A stretch of DNA of 39,638 nucleotides. It comes from JADGQM01 sp964441945. GTDB taxonomy: Bacteria > Desulfobacterota > Syntrophobacteria > Syntrophobacterales > Syntrophobacteraceae. Each line of letters starts with the position of its first letter. Positions within the stretch are counted from its first letter, which is position 1. The translations under genes and the position numbers were made by a program. The stretch spans positions 1 to 39,638 of the forward strand of contig CAYTWB010000040.1 in NCBI GenBank assembly GCA_964441945.1, read 5' to 3'. Under the pieces are notes generated by a model. It was not told the origin of the DNA. It ran no database searches and saw only the letters and a program-made list of their open reading frames with translations. Positions 24,785-33,268 of this stretch are shown piece after piece.

Positions 24785-26011
24785 TCAATAAGCCGGCATC
24801 AATTCACCTGCCGGCACCACGGAAATCTTTTCTCGTTCGAATTCCTTGACTGCCCGGCTGAGCGCACGCAGGGTGGATTCATGGGGATGGCCGATGGCCA
24901 GGGCCGTTCCCTCAATTTTTGCCCGGCGGATGAGAAGACCTACTTGGGAACGGACAGCACCTTCAGACCGAATGTTGTCTAGGAAGACGTCGCGGCGCAG
25001 GAATGGAACGTGAATCTGTTGGGCCACGGAAGCTACTGCACTCCGAGGGCTTGTATAGCTATCGATGAAGTAGAGCCCCCGTTTTTGTGCTTCTTCAAGG
25101 ACCGTCTTCATCAATACGGCGTTTTCCGTGAAGCGGGAACCCATGTGGTTATTCATCCCGGTGACGTGAGGAGTGGAATCTAGAGCGGTGTCGATCGACT
25201 TTAGAATGGCATCGCTCGACATGGAGACCAACAAAGCCCCTTTGCCCGGGTTCACCTTGGGATAGCCCTGCGGTTCCATGGGCAAATGGAGAATAACCTG
25301 ACGCTGGCGTGCATGGACCAGATCGGCAATTTCTCGACTATTCCGCTGAAAGGGAAGAACAGAGAAAGTAATGGGAATGGGCAGATCCAGGAATTTATCG
25401 GCGATGTTCCGATCGGGCCCAAAATCATCGATCACGATGGCCACCCTGGCGACGGGCGGGGTAAGGGGTGGAGCGACCGGCTGCGGAGGAGCGGGAGGTT
25501 TTGTCGTCTCAACCAGATTGTGTTCAGGCGGCAGGGCGGCATACTGAGGGCCCGGATGGGCGTCTTGGGGATTGGAATGCCGGGCTTGCGCCGGTTTTGC
25601 AGGTCCCTGGGGTTCGGTGCCGGGCTTTTTGTCCAAGGGGGTACTGGATTGAGATTTGGCTCTTTCTGCGGCTTTCGGCTGCCCCGCATCCTTTGTTCGA
25701 GGAAGCTCTCTGTGGTCGAAGACCTTTTCTGCGACAGGCCCCTGGGCCCTTCTTGACGCTGCAGGCTGAGGCGAAGCGGTCGGCCTGGAACTTTTCCCCC
25801 AGTATACGAGTCCGACCAGCATCACGACCGCCACAACTGCAGCGGCCAAAACTGCCAGGTGGAGAGATGGCGCCCCTCTCCAGGGAGACGAGCTCAACTT
25901 CCCTTTGCCGGTCCTAGCGGACCTCTTCGTATAGCGATTTGCCGATCCACGGTCCTTGCCTCCACCTCGGGTGGAGGCCCCGCTTTTCTTTGAGGCAGGC
26001 CTGGAAGCCAT
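24785..26011 (-). CDS. Divergent polysaccharide deacetylase family protein (DUF610/YibQ-like)
   Basis: 408 residues. A basic cytoplasmic N-terminus (1-50) is followed by one membrane segment (about 51-70), a long Pro/Ala/Lys-rich linker (70-190) and a periplasmic domain (about 190-408) of the divergent polysaccharide deacetylase family. Recognisable motifs are VAIVIDDFG, ILHLPMEPQGYP, GMNNHMGSRFT and ALAIGHPH, which supply the Asp and His residues expected at the metal site. Family members are associated with cell-envelope polysaccharide processing; activity here is inferred. The gene starts 21 bp after the stop of ctpA upstream, which suggests one transcript; pairing with an S41 protease is common in Proteobacteria. 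Confidence 0.9.
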   Translation of the reverse strand: MASRPASKKSGASTRGGGKDRGSANRYTKRSARTGKGKLSSSPWRGAPSLHLAVLAAAVVAVVMLVGLVYWGKSSRPTASPQPAASRRAQGPVAEKVFDHRELPRTKDAGQPKAAERAKSQSSTPLDKKPGTEPQGPAKPAQARHSNPQDAHPGPQYAALPPEHNLVETTKPPAPPQPVAPPLTPPVARVAIVIDDFGPDRNIADKFLDLPIPITFSVLPFQRNSREIADLVHARQRQVILHLPMEPQGYPKVNPGKGALLVSMSSDAILKSIDTALDSTPHVTGMNNHMGSRFTENAVLMKTVLEEAQKRGLYFIDSYTSPRSAVASVAQQIHVPFLRRDVFLDNIRSEGAVRSQVGLLIRRAKIEGTALAIGHPHESTLRALSRAVKEFEREKISVVPAGELMPAY

Positions 26012-26032
26012 TTGAACCGCGGTCCTTCAGGA

Positions 26033-27349
26033 TCAGTTGTAGCTCGTTTGCCCCATGATCTTGTATCCCTTGAGCAGGTCCAGGGCCCTTCTGAGCTGGT
26101 TGTCCTGTTCCAGCATCTTCTGCGTCTCGAGCTGGAGTGCTCCGGACTTGGAATCCTCCGGTTCGGCCTTTTGATTCTCCATATGTCGAGGAAGGTCTTT
26201 CTCGCGAATACGCCGGACTTCATCCGTTCCTTCGTCATCAGGCTTCTGAGGGAGCTCCCTCTTGACGAGGATGTCAGGCTCAATTCCCTTTGCCTGAATC
26301 GATCGGCCTGACGGCGTGTAGTAGAGGGATGTCGTGAGTCGTAGGGCCGATCCATCATTCAAGGGAATCACTGTTTGCACCGAGCCCTTGCCGAAGGTCG
26401 GCTCTCCCAGAACGATTGCCCGCTTATGGTCTTGAAGTGCCCCCGCCACGATCTCCGAGGCGCTGGCACTGCCTGAGTTGACCAGCGCTACTATGGGGAA
26501 ATTACGCGGCTTGCTGCTCTTGTGTGCCTCAAAACGCATCTTCTGGTTCTCAAGACGTCCGCCTGTGTAGACGATCAAGCCTTCATTGATAAACTCGTCG
26601 GCCACCTCAACAGCCTGGTCCAGCAATCCCCCAGGATCATTGCGCAAATCCAACACCAACCCGAGCAGGGAATGGTTGTCGCTTTCAAGCTGATCGAGGG
26701 CCTTTCGCAAGTCGGCAGCGGTCCCACTCTGGAAGCTGGAGACGCGAACATAGCCGTAACCCGGTTCCAGAGTGCGCCACTTTACGCTTTGGATTGAGAT
26801 AATATCCCGGGTCAGATCGAAGTCGAGAGGCTTGCGTTCACCCTTTCTGATGATGGTCAGCTTAACTTTTGTGCCCTTGACGCCCCGCATTTTCTGAACG
26901 GCCTCCGTAAGGGACATATCCTGAGTGGGCTGATCATCGATCTTGATGATCTGATCGCCGGCTTGTATTCCGGCCCTGTCGGCCGGAGTTCCCTCCAGTG
27001 GCGCTACAACGGTCAGGATATTGTCTCGCATGGTTATCTCGATACCCAGACCACCGAATTTGCCCTTGGTCTCAACCTGCAGTTCTTTATACTCTTCAGG
27101 CTTGAGGAAAGAGGAATGCGGGTCCAGTTCGCGCAACATACCGCTCACCGCCCCGTACATCAGCTTTTTCAAATCGGCCTTTTCAACATAGTTGTCCTGC
27201 ACAATATTCAAGACATCGCTGAACAGCCTCAGGTATTGATAGACTTCGGGATTATCTTCACCGGTTTTTGCCTTGAGGCTTGTCCATCCCATCAGAAGGA
27301 GCACCAACCCGGCGAGCACTACAATGCGTTTTTTCTGTTTCTTCAGCAT
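26033..27349 (-). CDS. ctpA: C-terminal processing peptidase (S41 family, CtpA/Prc-like)
   Basis: 438 residues from the ATG at 27349 (GAGGA 7 bases upstream); an ATG at 27385 lacks a site. An N-terminal hydrophobic segment (IVVLAGLVLLLMGW) anchors or exports it. A PDZ domain (about 95-170, FGGLGIEITM, PADRAGIQAGDQIIKI) precedes the S41 catalytic core. The Ser-Lys dyad is S296 in NSGSASASEIVAG and K321 in EPTFGKGSVQ. It trims or degrades periplasmic substrates from the C-terminus. The last 60 residues are charged and helical. It is upstream of the polysaccharide deacetylase gene on the same strand and divergent from rpsB. Confidence 0.95.
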   Translation of the reverse strand: MLKKQKKRIVVLAGLVLLLMGWTSLKAKTGEDNPEVYQYLRLFSDVLNIVQDNYVEKADLKKLMYGAVSGMLRELDPHSSFLKPEEYKELQVETKGKFGGLGIEITMRDNILTVVAPLEGTPADRAGIQAGDQIIKIDDQPTQDMSLTEAVQKMRGVKGTKVKLTIIRKGERKPLDFDLTRDIISIQSVKWRTLEPGYGYVRVSSFQSGTAADLRKALDQLESDNHSLLGLVLDLRNDPGGLLDQAVEVADEFINEGLIVYTGGRLENQKMRFEAHKSSKPRNFPIVALVNSGSASASEIVAGALQDHKRAIVLGEPTFGKGSVQTVIPLNDGSALRLTTSLYYTPSGRSIQAKGIEPDILVKRELPQKPDDEGTDEVRRIREKDLPRHMENQKAEPEDSKSGALQLETQKMLEQDNQLRRALDLLKGYKIMGQTSYN

Positions 27350-27471
27350 GGAAAGTTCCTCATCTTCTCTGAAATCCTCATCCAACAGGGTTTATGCTTT
27401 ATGGCACAAAATGTATTCAATTCCAAGACCTTCGGGGAGGTCCGGGGCCTCTAACTTAAACTATTTTTCAG

Positions 27472-27499
27472 TTGCCACCCCTTTAACAACGTGTTAACA
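27472..27499 (+). promoter_or_regulatory. Candidate promoter of the rpsB operon
   Basis: TTGCCA (27472-27477) and TTAACA (27494-27499) are separated by 16 bases in the 258-bp gap between ctpA and rpsB. The match is only moderate. A start site near 27506 would leave a leader of about 100 bases before rpsB, room for the structure at 27523-27580. Confidence 0.3.
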
Positions 27500-27522
27500 A
27501 ATGACGATTTAATCAGATCGCA

Positions 27523-27580
27523 CACCCCTTAAGCCTTTTGGTGCCCGATTCCTTATCCAAATCGGCATGAACAGGGGGTG
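27523..27580 (+). promoter_or_regulatory. Possible structured rpsB leader
   Basis: CACCCC (27523-27528) can pair with GGGGTG (27575-27580), enclosing a hairpin CCGATT (27545-27550) / AATCGG (27560-27565) with a 9-base loop. The structure ends 27 bases before the rpsB start. Leaders of rpsB operons are autoregulated by S2 in other proteobacteria; that this one is a protein-binding leader is inference. Confidence 0.35.
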
Positions 27581-27607
27581 GAGGATTCAACCAGAAGGAG
27601 GATTAGT

Positions 27608-28435
27608 ATGGCTGTTGTAGGAATGAAACAATTGTTGGAAGCTGGGGTCCACTTCGGACATCAAACCCGACGCTGGAATCCCAAGATGAAACCTTTCATT
27701 TTTGGCGCCCGAAACGGGATCTATATCATCGATTTGCAGAGGACCGTCAGGCTCTTTCAGAGTGCTTACCAGTTCGTCTCGGAAACCGTAGCAGCCGGGG
27801 AGAGCGTGCTCTTCGTGGGGACCAAGCAGCAGGCCCGGGATACGATTCTGGAAGAAGCGCAAAGGTGTGGAATGTTCTTCATAAACCAGCGCTGGCTTGG
27901 CGGAATGTTGACCAATTTTAAGACGATCAAGCTGCGAATCGACTATCTTAAAGAACTGGATGCCATGATTCAGGATGGCAGCATCAACCGTTTCCCCAAG
28001 AAAGAGATCTTGCAACTGCAAAACGAGCGCGAAAAGCTGGAAAAGAACCTGGGGGGCATCAAGAAGATGACCCGGCTACCGGGAGCACTCTTTGTGGTGG
28101 ACACGAACCGTGAAAACATCGCGGTTGCAGAAGCCAATCGGCTGGGCATTCCCGTCGTAGCAGTCGTCGATACGAATTGTGATCCGGACGTGATCGATTA
28201 CCCCATTCCTGGAAATGACGATGCAATCCGGGCTATTCGCCTGGTCACTTCAAAGGTGGCTGATGCCTGTGTTGAAGGGCGCCAGCGCTTCGAAGAGAGC
28301 CAACAGGCCCTTGAGGAAGAGGAGCTCCCTTCTTTTGAGGAGGTCCCGGCAGGACAAATCCTGAGTGAGGAAGAAAGCGGGCCGGAAGTGGAGATTGTGA
28401 ATCCCGTATCGAGATCTGAAACGGGAGCGGAATGA
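27608..28435 (+). CDS. rpsB: 30S ribosomal protein S2
   Basis: 275 residues. The N-terminal GVHFGHQTRRWNPKMKPFIF and the TLGGMLTNFKT-like segment (RWLGGMLTNFKTIK) are diagnostic for S2. It assembles late into the 30S subunit and is needed for binding of S1. The ATG at 27608 has a very strong site (AAGGAGG, 6 bases away), so the in-frame start at 27578 is not used. The last 40 residues are acidic, an extension often seen in this family. First gene of the conserved rpsB-tsf-pyrH-frr cluster. Confidence 0.98.
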   Translation: MAVVGMKQLLEAGVHFGHQTRRWNPKMKPFIFGARNGIYIIDLQRTVRLFQSAYQFVSETVAAGESVLFVGTKQQARDTILEEAQRCGMFFINQRWLGGMLTNFKTIKLRIDYLKELDAMIQDGSINRFPKKEILQLQNEREKLEKNLGGIKKMTRLPGALFVVDTNRENIAVAEANRLGIPVVAVVDTNCDPDVIDYPIPGNDDAIRAIRLVTSKVADACVEGRQRFEESQQALEEEELPSFEEVPAGQILSEEESGPEVEIVNPVSRSETGAE

Positions 28436-28481
28436 GGTCGGCTATCTCAAGGAAGGATACCGGTAAGGAAGGAGAAGGGAT

Positions 28482-29075
28482 TTGGAAATAACAGCTTCAA
28501 TGGTCAAGGATTTGCGGGACAAAACAAACGCTGGGATGATGGATTGCAAGAAGGCACTCAAGGAAACCAACGGGGACATGGAAAAGGCCCTCGATTTCCT
28601 TCGGCAAAAGGGCCTGGCCAAAGCCATGAAACGCTCGGGCAAAGAAACCTCTGAGGGCGTCATCCATGCATACATTCATGGTGGCGGACGCATCGGGGTG
28701 CTGGTGGAAGTCAACTGTGAAACCGACTTTGCTGCAAAAAGCGAGGACTTTCTTGAGTTTGCAAAGAACATTGCCATGCAGATCGCCGCTTCCAATCCCG
28801 TGGGGGTTCAGCGGGAGGACATCCCGGAAGAGATTGTTCTGCGTGAACGTTCAATATACATGGCTCAGGCAAGAGAAACCGGAAAGCCGGAAAACATCCT
28901 CGAAAAGATGGTGGACGGTAAGATGCGCAAGTTCTACGAAGAGTCCGTTCTTCTCGAACAGGCCTATGTCAAGGACCCGGACAGGAGTATTCAGGATTAT
29001 CTTAACGAACTGGTCGCTAAGATCGGAGAGAAAATTATCATCCGCCGATTTGCCCGATACCAATTGGGTGAGTAG
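28482..29075 (+). CDS. tsf: Elongation factor Ts
   Basis: 197 residues, the short form of EF-Ts. It is the guanine nucleotide exchange factor for EF-Tu. Diagnostic sequences are VKDLRDKTNAGMMDCKKALKE near the N-terminus (UBA-like domain) and CETDFAAKSEDF. A TTG start at 28482 gives MEITASMVKDL, which matches the usual N-terminus of the family and has AAGGAG just upstream; the ATG at 28500 would cut into it. The gene follows rpsB after 46 bp. Confidence 0.97.
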   Translation: MEITASMVKDLRDKTNAGMMDCKKALKETNGDMEKALDFLRQKGLAKAMKRSGKETSEGVIHAYIHGGGRIGVLVEVNCETDFAAKSEDFLEFAKNIAMQIAASNPVGVQREDIPEEIVLRERSIYMAQARETGKPENILEKMVDGKMRKFYEESVLLEQAYVKDPDRSIQDYLNELVAKIGEKIIIRRFARYQLGE

Positions 29076-29173
29076 AAACGCGGGATTCAGCTGTCGAGCG
29101 TCGGATGGATTGAGATGAACGGAGTGGTCCGGTGCCGCCCGCTCCGGTCTGACATCCAGAATGGACACATGCA

Positions 29174-29914
29174 ATGAGCCAGATGGGAAAACCCCTCTAT
29201 CGAAGGATACTCCTGAAGCTGAGCGGTGAAGCGCTAATGGGGAATGAGTCCTACGGGATTGATTCGAATGTACTCCGAAACATTTCAGAAGAGATCCAGG
29301 AAATCCACAGTCTGGGTGTTCAAATTGCCCTGGTGATTGGGGGAGGCAACATCTTTCGTGGGATTTCCGGCGCGTCGCGGGGGATGGATCGCGCCACTGC
29401 CGACTATATGGGGATGTTGGCCACCGTGATGAATGCCCTGGCTTTGCAGCAGGCACTGGAGAAGCTCGAAATCACCACGCGCGTGCAGTCGGCGATTGAT
29501 ATGAAAGAAGTGGCGGAGCCCTATATTCGTCGCAGGGCCATCCGCCACCTGGAAAAAGGCCGGATTGTCATCTTTGCTGCTGGGACCGGTCTTCCTTTTT
29601 TTACGACCGACACAACGGCTGCCTTGCGCGCCATAGAAATCGGCGCCGGGATACTGATGAAAGCCACCAAGGTGGATGGGGTCTACGCAACCGATCCGGA
29701 GAAAGACCCCACGGCTGACAAGTATGACCGGATCAGCTTCAACGAAGTCCTTCAGAAGAACCTTAGGGTTATGGACGCCACCGCTATTTCTCTGGCTAGA
29801 GAGCAGGGGATGCGAATTGTGATTTTCAATCTGAGAAACAAGGGCAATATCAAGAGAGCTGTGATGGGAGAACCGATAGGAACTGTGGTGGAGGGAATCG
29901 TTCATGTTGAATGA
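29174..29914 (+). CDS. pyrH: UMP kinase
   Basis: 246 residues. Phosphorylates UMP to UDP in pyrimidine nucleotide synthesis; the bacterial form is hexameric and unrelated to eukaryotic UMP/CMP kinase. Motifs: LKLSGEALMG at the N-terminus, ALVIGGGNIFRG for phosphate binding, and GTGLPFFTTDTTAALRA. Start at the ATG at 29174; the ribosome site is weak, and an ATG at 29183 is possible. It overlaps frr by 11 bp, implying translational coupling. Confidence 0.97.
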   Translation: MSQMGKPLYRRILLKLSGEALMGNESYGIDSNVLRNISEEIQEIHSLGVQIALVIGGGNIFRGISGASRGMDRATADYMGMLATVMNALALQQALEKLEITTRVQSAIDMKEVAEPYIRRRAIRHLEKGRIVIFAAGTGLPFFTTDTTAALRAIEIGAGILMKATKVDGVYATDPEKDPTADKYDRISFNEVLQKNLRVMDATAISLAREQGMRIVIFNLRNKGNIKRAVMGEPIGTVVEGIVHVE

Positions 29915-30461
29915 TATTTATGCGGACGCTCAGGATCGCATGGAAAAAGCTCTGGACAGCCTTGAACGAGATTTCAAGAGACTACGCACGGGAAGAGCAT
30001 CCGTTTCTCTGGTCGATGGGATCAGAGTGGCGTATTACGGAACACCGACTCCGCTTAACCAATTAGCGACCCTTACGATACCCGATCCGCGTACGATCAT
30101 GATCCAGCCATGGGACAATTCGGTCATCGGCGAGATTGAAAGGTCTATTCTGAAATCCGAATTGGGCCTCACTCCCATGAACGACGGGAAGATCATCCGG
30201 ATCAATATCCCCCCTCTAACGACTGAACGACGTCGAGAATTAGTGAAAATTGTCAAGAAGATGGCTGAAGAAACGAAGGTGGCCGTGCGAAACATTCGCC
30301 GGGATGCCAACGAAATGATAAAAGATCTCAAGAAGGACAAAGAGATCTCCGAGGATGATCAGTTCCGAGCCCAGGAAGAGACTCAAAAAGTCACTGACGA
30401 GTTCACAAAACGGATCGATGCACTCTACACGGTGAAAGAAAAAGAAATTTTGGAAATCTGA
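29904..30461 (+). CDS. frr: Ribosome recycling factor
   Basis: 185 residues, exactly the usual length. Works with EF-G to split the post-termination ribosome. Diagnostic: LRTGRASVSLVDGIRV, TLTIPDPRTIMIQPWD and the C-terminal helix VRNIRRDANEMIKDLKKD. The ATG overlaps the end of pyrH and has GGAGGG 8 bases upstream. Its TGA shares a base with the ATG of uppS (TGATG). Confidence 0.98.
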   Translation: MLNDIYADAQDRMEKALDSLERDFKRLRTGRASVSLVDGIRVAYYGTPTPLNQLATLTIPDPRTIMIQPWDNSVIGEIERSILKSELGLTPMNDGKIIRINIPPLTTERRRELVKIVKKMAEETKVAVRNIRRDANEMIKDLKKDKEISEDDQFRAQEETQKVTDEFTKRIDALYTVKEKEILEI

Positions 30462-31231
30462 TGAATCCACCGTTCGATCCGGAGAAACTCCCACGTCACA
30501 TCGCCATTATCATGGACGGGAACGGGCGGTGGGCCAGAGAGCGAAGCTGGAGCCGAATCCTGGGTCACCGGGAGGGAGCCAACTCCGTTCGAGATGTCGT
30601 GAGTTGTTGCAGAAGACTGGGTGTTCCCTATCTAACTCTCTATGCGCTTTCCAAAGAAAACCTGCAGCGGCCGGAGCGAGAGGTAAGGGCCCTGTGGCGG
30701 CTCTTGAAAAGCTACCTGATTTCTCAACTGCCGGAGATGATGGAAAAAAAGATCCGATTCTGCCACTTCGGGGATACGGAAGGCATCCCCAGGGATATTG
30801 TGAAACAGCTCCAGATCACCATTGAAGAAACAGAGCGAAACGATAAGCTCTATTTGGGACTGGCGATCAATTATGGGGGAAGGCAGGAGATTACAAGGGC
30901 TGTAGAATGTTTTGCGGAAGATGTTCAAAAGGGCAAATGCGACCCTCGTGAACTCACTCCGGAGCGCTTTTCTCAATACCTGCTCACCGCTCAGTTCCCT
31001 GATCCAGACCTGGTAATCCGCACGGGAGGTGAATACCGTGTCAGTAACTTCCTCCTCTGGCAACTGGCCTACTCGGAGATCTTCATCACCAACGTTTTGT
31101 GGCCGGATTTCAGGGAACCTCAACTGATTGAGGCCATGAGCGAATATCAGCGAAGAGAGCGCCGCTTCGGAAAAACCAGTGAACAGATTCGCAGGAAGAG
31201 CTCTGCGACAGACAGGACCAGATTCTCATAG
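30461..31231 (+). CDS. uppS: Isoprenyl transferase (undecaprenyl diphosphate synthase)
   Basis: 256 residues. Adds cis-isoprene units to farnesyl diphosphate to form the C55 carrier lipid used for peptidoglycan and O-antigen. The diphosphate-binding motif is HIAIIMDGNGRWARER with catalytic Asp19; later motifs include LYALSKENLQRPE and DLVIRTGGEYRVSNFLLWQ. Start codon overlaps the frr stop by one base. cdsA follows after 3 bp. Confidence 0.97.
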   Translation: MNPPFDPEKLPRHIAIIMDGNGRWARERSWSRILGHREGANSVRDVVSCCRRLGVPYLTLYALSKENLQRPEREVRALWRLLKSYLISQLPEMMEKKIRFCHFGDTEGIPRDIVKQLQITIEETERNDKLYLGLAINYGGRQEITRAVECFAEDVQKGKCDPRELTPERFSQYLLTAQFPDPDLVIRTGGEYRVSNFLLWQLAYSEIFITNVLWPDFREPQLIEAMSEYQRRERRFGKTSEQIRRKSSATDRTRFS

Positions 31232-31234
31232 ATC

Positions 31235-32071
31235 ATGTGGAATTGGCGGCAGCTAGATACTCATAAGCAGCGGCTGGCTACCGGGACCATCATAACGGTT
31301 CCGCTGGTTATTGCTTTGGCTGCAGGGCCCTATTGGTTGCTGACCGTTCTGGTGGCGGTTGCTGCCGGGACGGGCCTTTGGGAGCTTCAGCGGATGCTTT
31401 TCACTTGCCCGCTCTCCCGGCAATGGCAGGCTCTTTTCATCCTGATCGGCCTTTTCATTCCGCTTGCCGCATCTTTTGGAGGATTTGCAGGACTTCATTG
31501 TGCTTTGGTTGCGAGCCTTTTTATCGGTTTCTTATTTCTCCTGGCTTTCTCGCCTCTTGACCCTGCTGGAACCAGTCGCCTGGCTCTCCTAAGCCTTGGC
31601 TGGCTTTACATTCCCTACCTTTTGTCTTATGTATTGCTGATCGGCCGGCTGGCAGAGGGGACCCTGTGGATCTTTTTCGGCCTCTGCGTGAATGCGGCCA
31701 ATGATATTGCTGCATTCTATTGCGGCAGGCAATTTGGGCGCCACAAGCTTTATGAAGCGGTGAGTCCGAAGAAGACCGTGGAAGGTTCGCTCGGGGGCTT
31801 GTCCGCCGGACTGGTTACCGGTACACTCTATGGAGCATTCCTTTTGGAAGGAACGCATACAGGGGATATGCTTCTGTTGAGCGGGTGTCTGGTGATGCTG
31901 GGTCAGACAGGGGACCTGATTGAATCCATGATCAAGCGGATCAGTGGGAGAAAGGATTCCAGTGGGTTGCTTCCCGGCCATGGTGGAATTCTCGATCGCT
32001 TGGATAGTCTGCTCTTCGTTATGCCCGCAACCTTTTTTTTCCTGGTGTGGAAGGACACAACACTGCTCTAA
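31235..32071 (+). CDS. cdsA: Phosphatidate cytidylyltransferase
   Basis: 278 residues with about eight membrane segments. Converts phosphatidate and CTP to CDP-diacylglycerol, precursor of all phospholipids. The family signature is present at the C-terminus (SMIKRISGRKDSSGLLPGHG and then ILDRLDSLL), as is SPKKTVEGSLGGL. The start is 3 bp after uppS and lacks its own ribosome site, so it probably depends on coupled translation. Confidence 0.95.
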   Translation: MWNWRQLDTHKQRLATGTIITVPLVIALAAGPYWLLTVLVAVAAGTGLWELQRMLFTCPLSRQWQALFILIGLFIPLAASFGGFAGLHCALVASLFIGFLFLLAFSPLDPAGTSRLALLSLGWLYIPYLLSYVLLIGRLAEGTLWIFFGLCVNAANDIAAFYCGRQFGRHKLYEAVSPKKTVEGSLGGLSAGLVTGTLYGAFLLEGTHTGDMLLLSGCLVMLGQTGDLIESMIKRISGRKDSSGLLPGHGGILDRLDSLLFVMPATFFFLVWKDTTLL

Positions 32072-32077
32072 AACATT

Positions 32078-33253
32078 ATGTCAAAAAAGGCCCTCAGTAT
32101 TCTCGGAAGCACCGGATCAATCGGGGTAAGCACGCTTGATGTGGTCCGCCAGTTTCCGGATCGATTCGAAGTGGTCGCTCTCGCTTGCGGGCGCAATATC
32201 GATCTGCTTCTGCAACAGATCGAGGTCTTTCAGCCTGCTCTGGTCGCGGTCCTGAACCAGGACCTGGCCAATCGACTGCAGCAGGGCTTTCGACTGAACG
32301 GCCACCACCCAGAGATAGTCTTCGGCCGGGAAGGGTATGAGCGTGTCGCCACGCACCCAAAGTCCCAGATGCTGGTCTCGGCCATGGTGGGGGCAGCCGG
32401 CCTCCTGCCGACACTTGCCGCCATCAAGGCAGGCAAAGAGCTGGCCCTGGCCAACAAAGAAACACTGGTGATCGCCGGCGAATTAGTCATGCAACTTGCG
32501 AAACAACAGGGGACCAAGATACTCCCTGTTGATAGCGAACACAGTGCGATCTTCCAGGCCCTTGAAGGAAACCATCGCGAGGCACTCAAGCGGATTTTGC
32601 TGACAGCGTCGGGAGGGCCTTTCTTTGACAAGAGCCCGGACGAGCTGGCCGGAGTGACTCCCCAGGCAGCCCTGAGACATCCCAACTGGAGCATGGGGAA
32701 GAAGATCACCATCGACTCTGCCACCCTCATGAACAAAGGACTGGAAGTCATTGAAGCACACTGGCTCTTTGGGGTCCCGGTTGAACAGATTGTCATTCAT
32801 ATCCACCCGGAAAGCATCGTTCATTCCATGGTGGAGTACATTGACGGATCCGTGATCGCTCAGATGGGAATACCCGATATGAAGATTCCCATTTCGTATG
32901 CGCTGGCCTATCCGGAACGCCTTCCGGTGAAGGCCCCGCCCCTGGATCTCTTCCGCTTGCGGAACCTCAACTTCTATCCGCCCGATGAAGAGAAATTCCC
33001 TTGTCTGCGTCTTGCCTACGAAGCCTGCCGAACGGGCTCAACGCTGCCGGCCGTCTTGAACGCAGCAAATGAGGTTGCTGTGGACGCATTTCTGAACGGG
33101 CTGGTTACCTTCCTGGAGATCCCGCAGATCATCGAACGGGTCATGGCATCTCATCAGATTGCGGCTTCCCTCACGCTGGAGACTGTCTTAGGGGCGGACC
33201 GATGGGCGCGTGAAAAAGCGGACGAGGTAGTAAACTCTCGCAGAGAATCATAA
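32078..33253 (+). CDS. dxr: 1-deoxy-D-xylulose 5-phosphate reductoisomerase
   Basis: 391 residues. Second step of the MEP isoprenoid pathway: rearranges and reduces DXP to 2-C-methylerythritol 4-phosphate with NADPH. NADPH-binding GSTGSIGVSTLDVV at the N-terminus; active-site segments LPVDSEHSAIFQAL and SATLMNKGLEVIEAHWLFG. Supplies the precursor used by uppS two genes upstream. Starts 6 bp after cdsA. Confidence 0.97.
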   Translation: MSKKALSILGSTGSIGVSTLDVVRQFPDRFEVVALACGRNIDLLLQQIEVFQPALVAVLNQDLANRLQQGFRLNGHHPEIVFGREGYERVATHPKSQMLVSAMVGAAGLLPTLAAIKAGKELALANKETLVIAGELVMQLAKQQGTKILPVDSEHSAIFQALEGNHREALKRILLTASGGPFFDKSPDELAGVTPQAALRHPNWSMGKKITIDSATLMNKGLEVIEAHWLFGVPVEQIVIHIHPESIVHSMVEYIDGSVIAQMGIPDMKIPISYALAYPERLPVKAPPLDLFRLRNLNFYPPDEEKFPCLRLAYEACRTGSTLPAVLNAANEVAVDAFLNGLVTFLEIPQIIERVMASHQIAASLTLETVLGADRWAREKADEVVNSRRES

Positions 33254-33268
33254 GCAAAGGATCGTATC

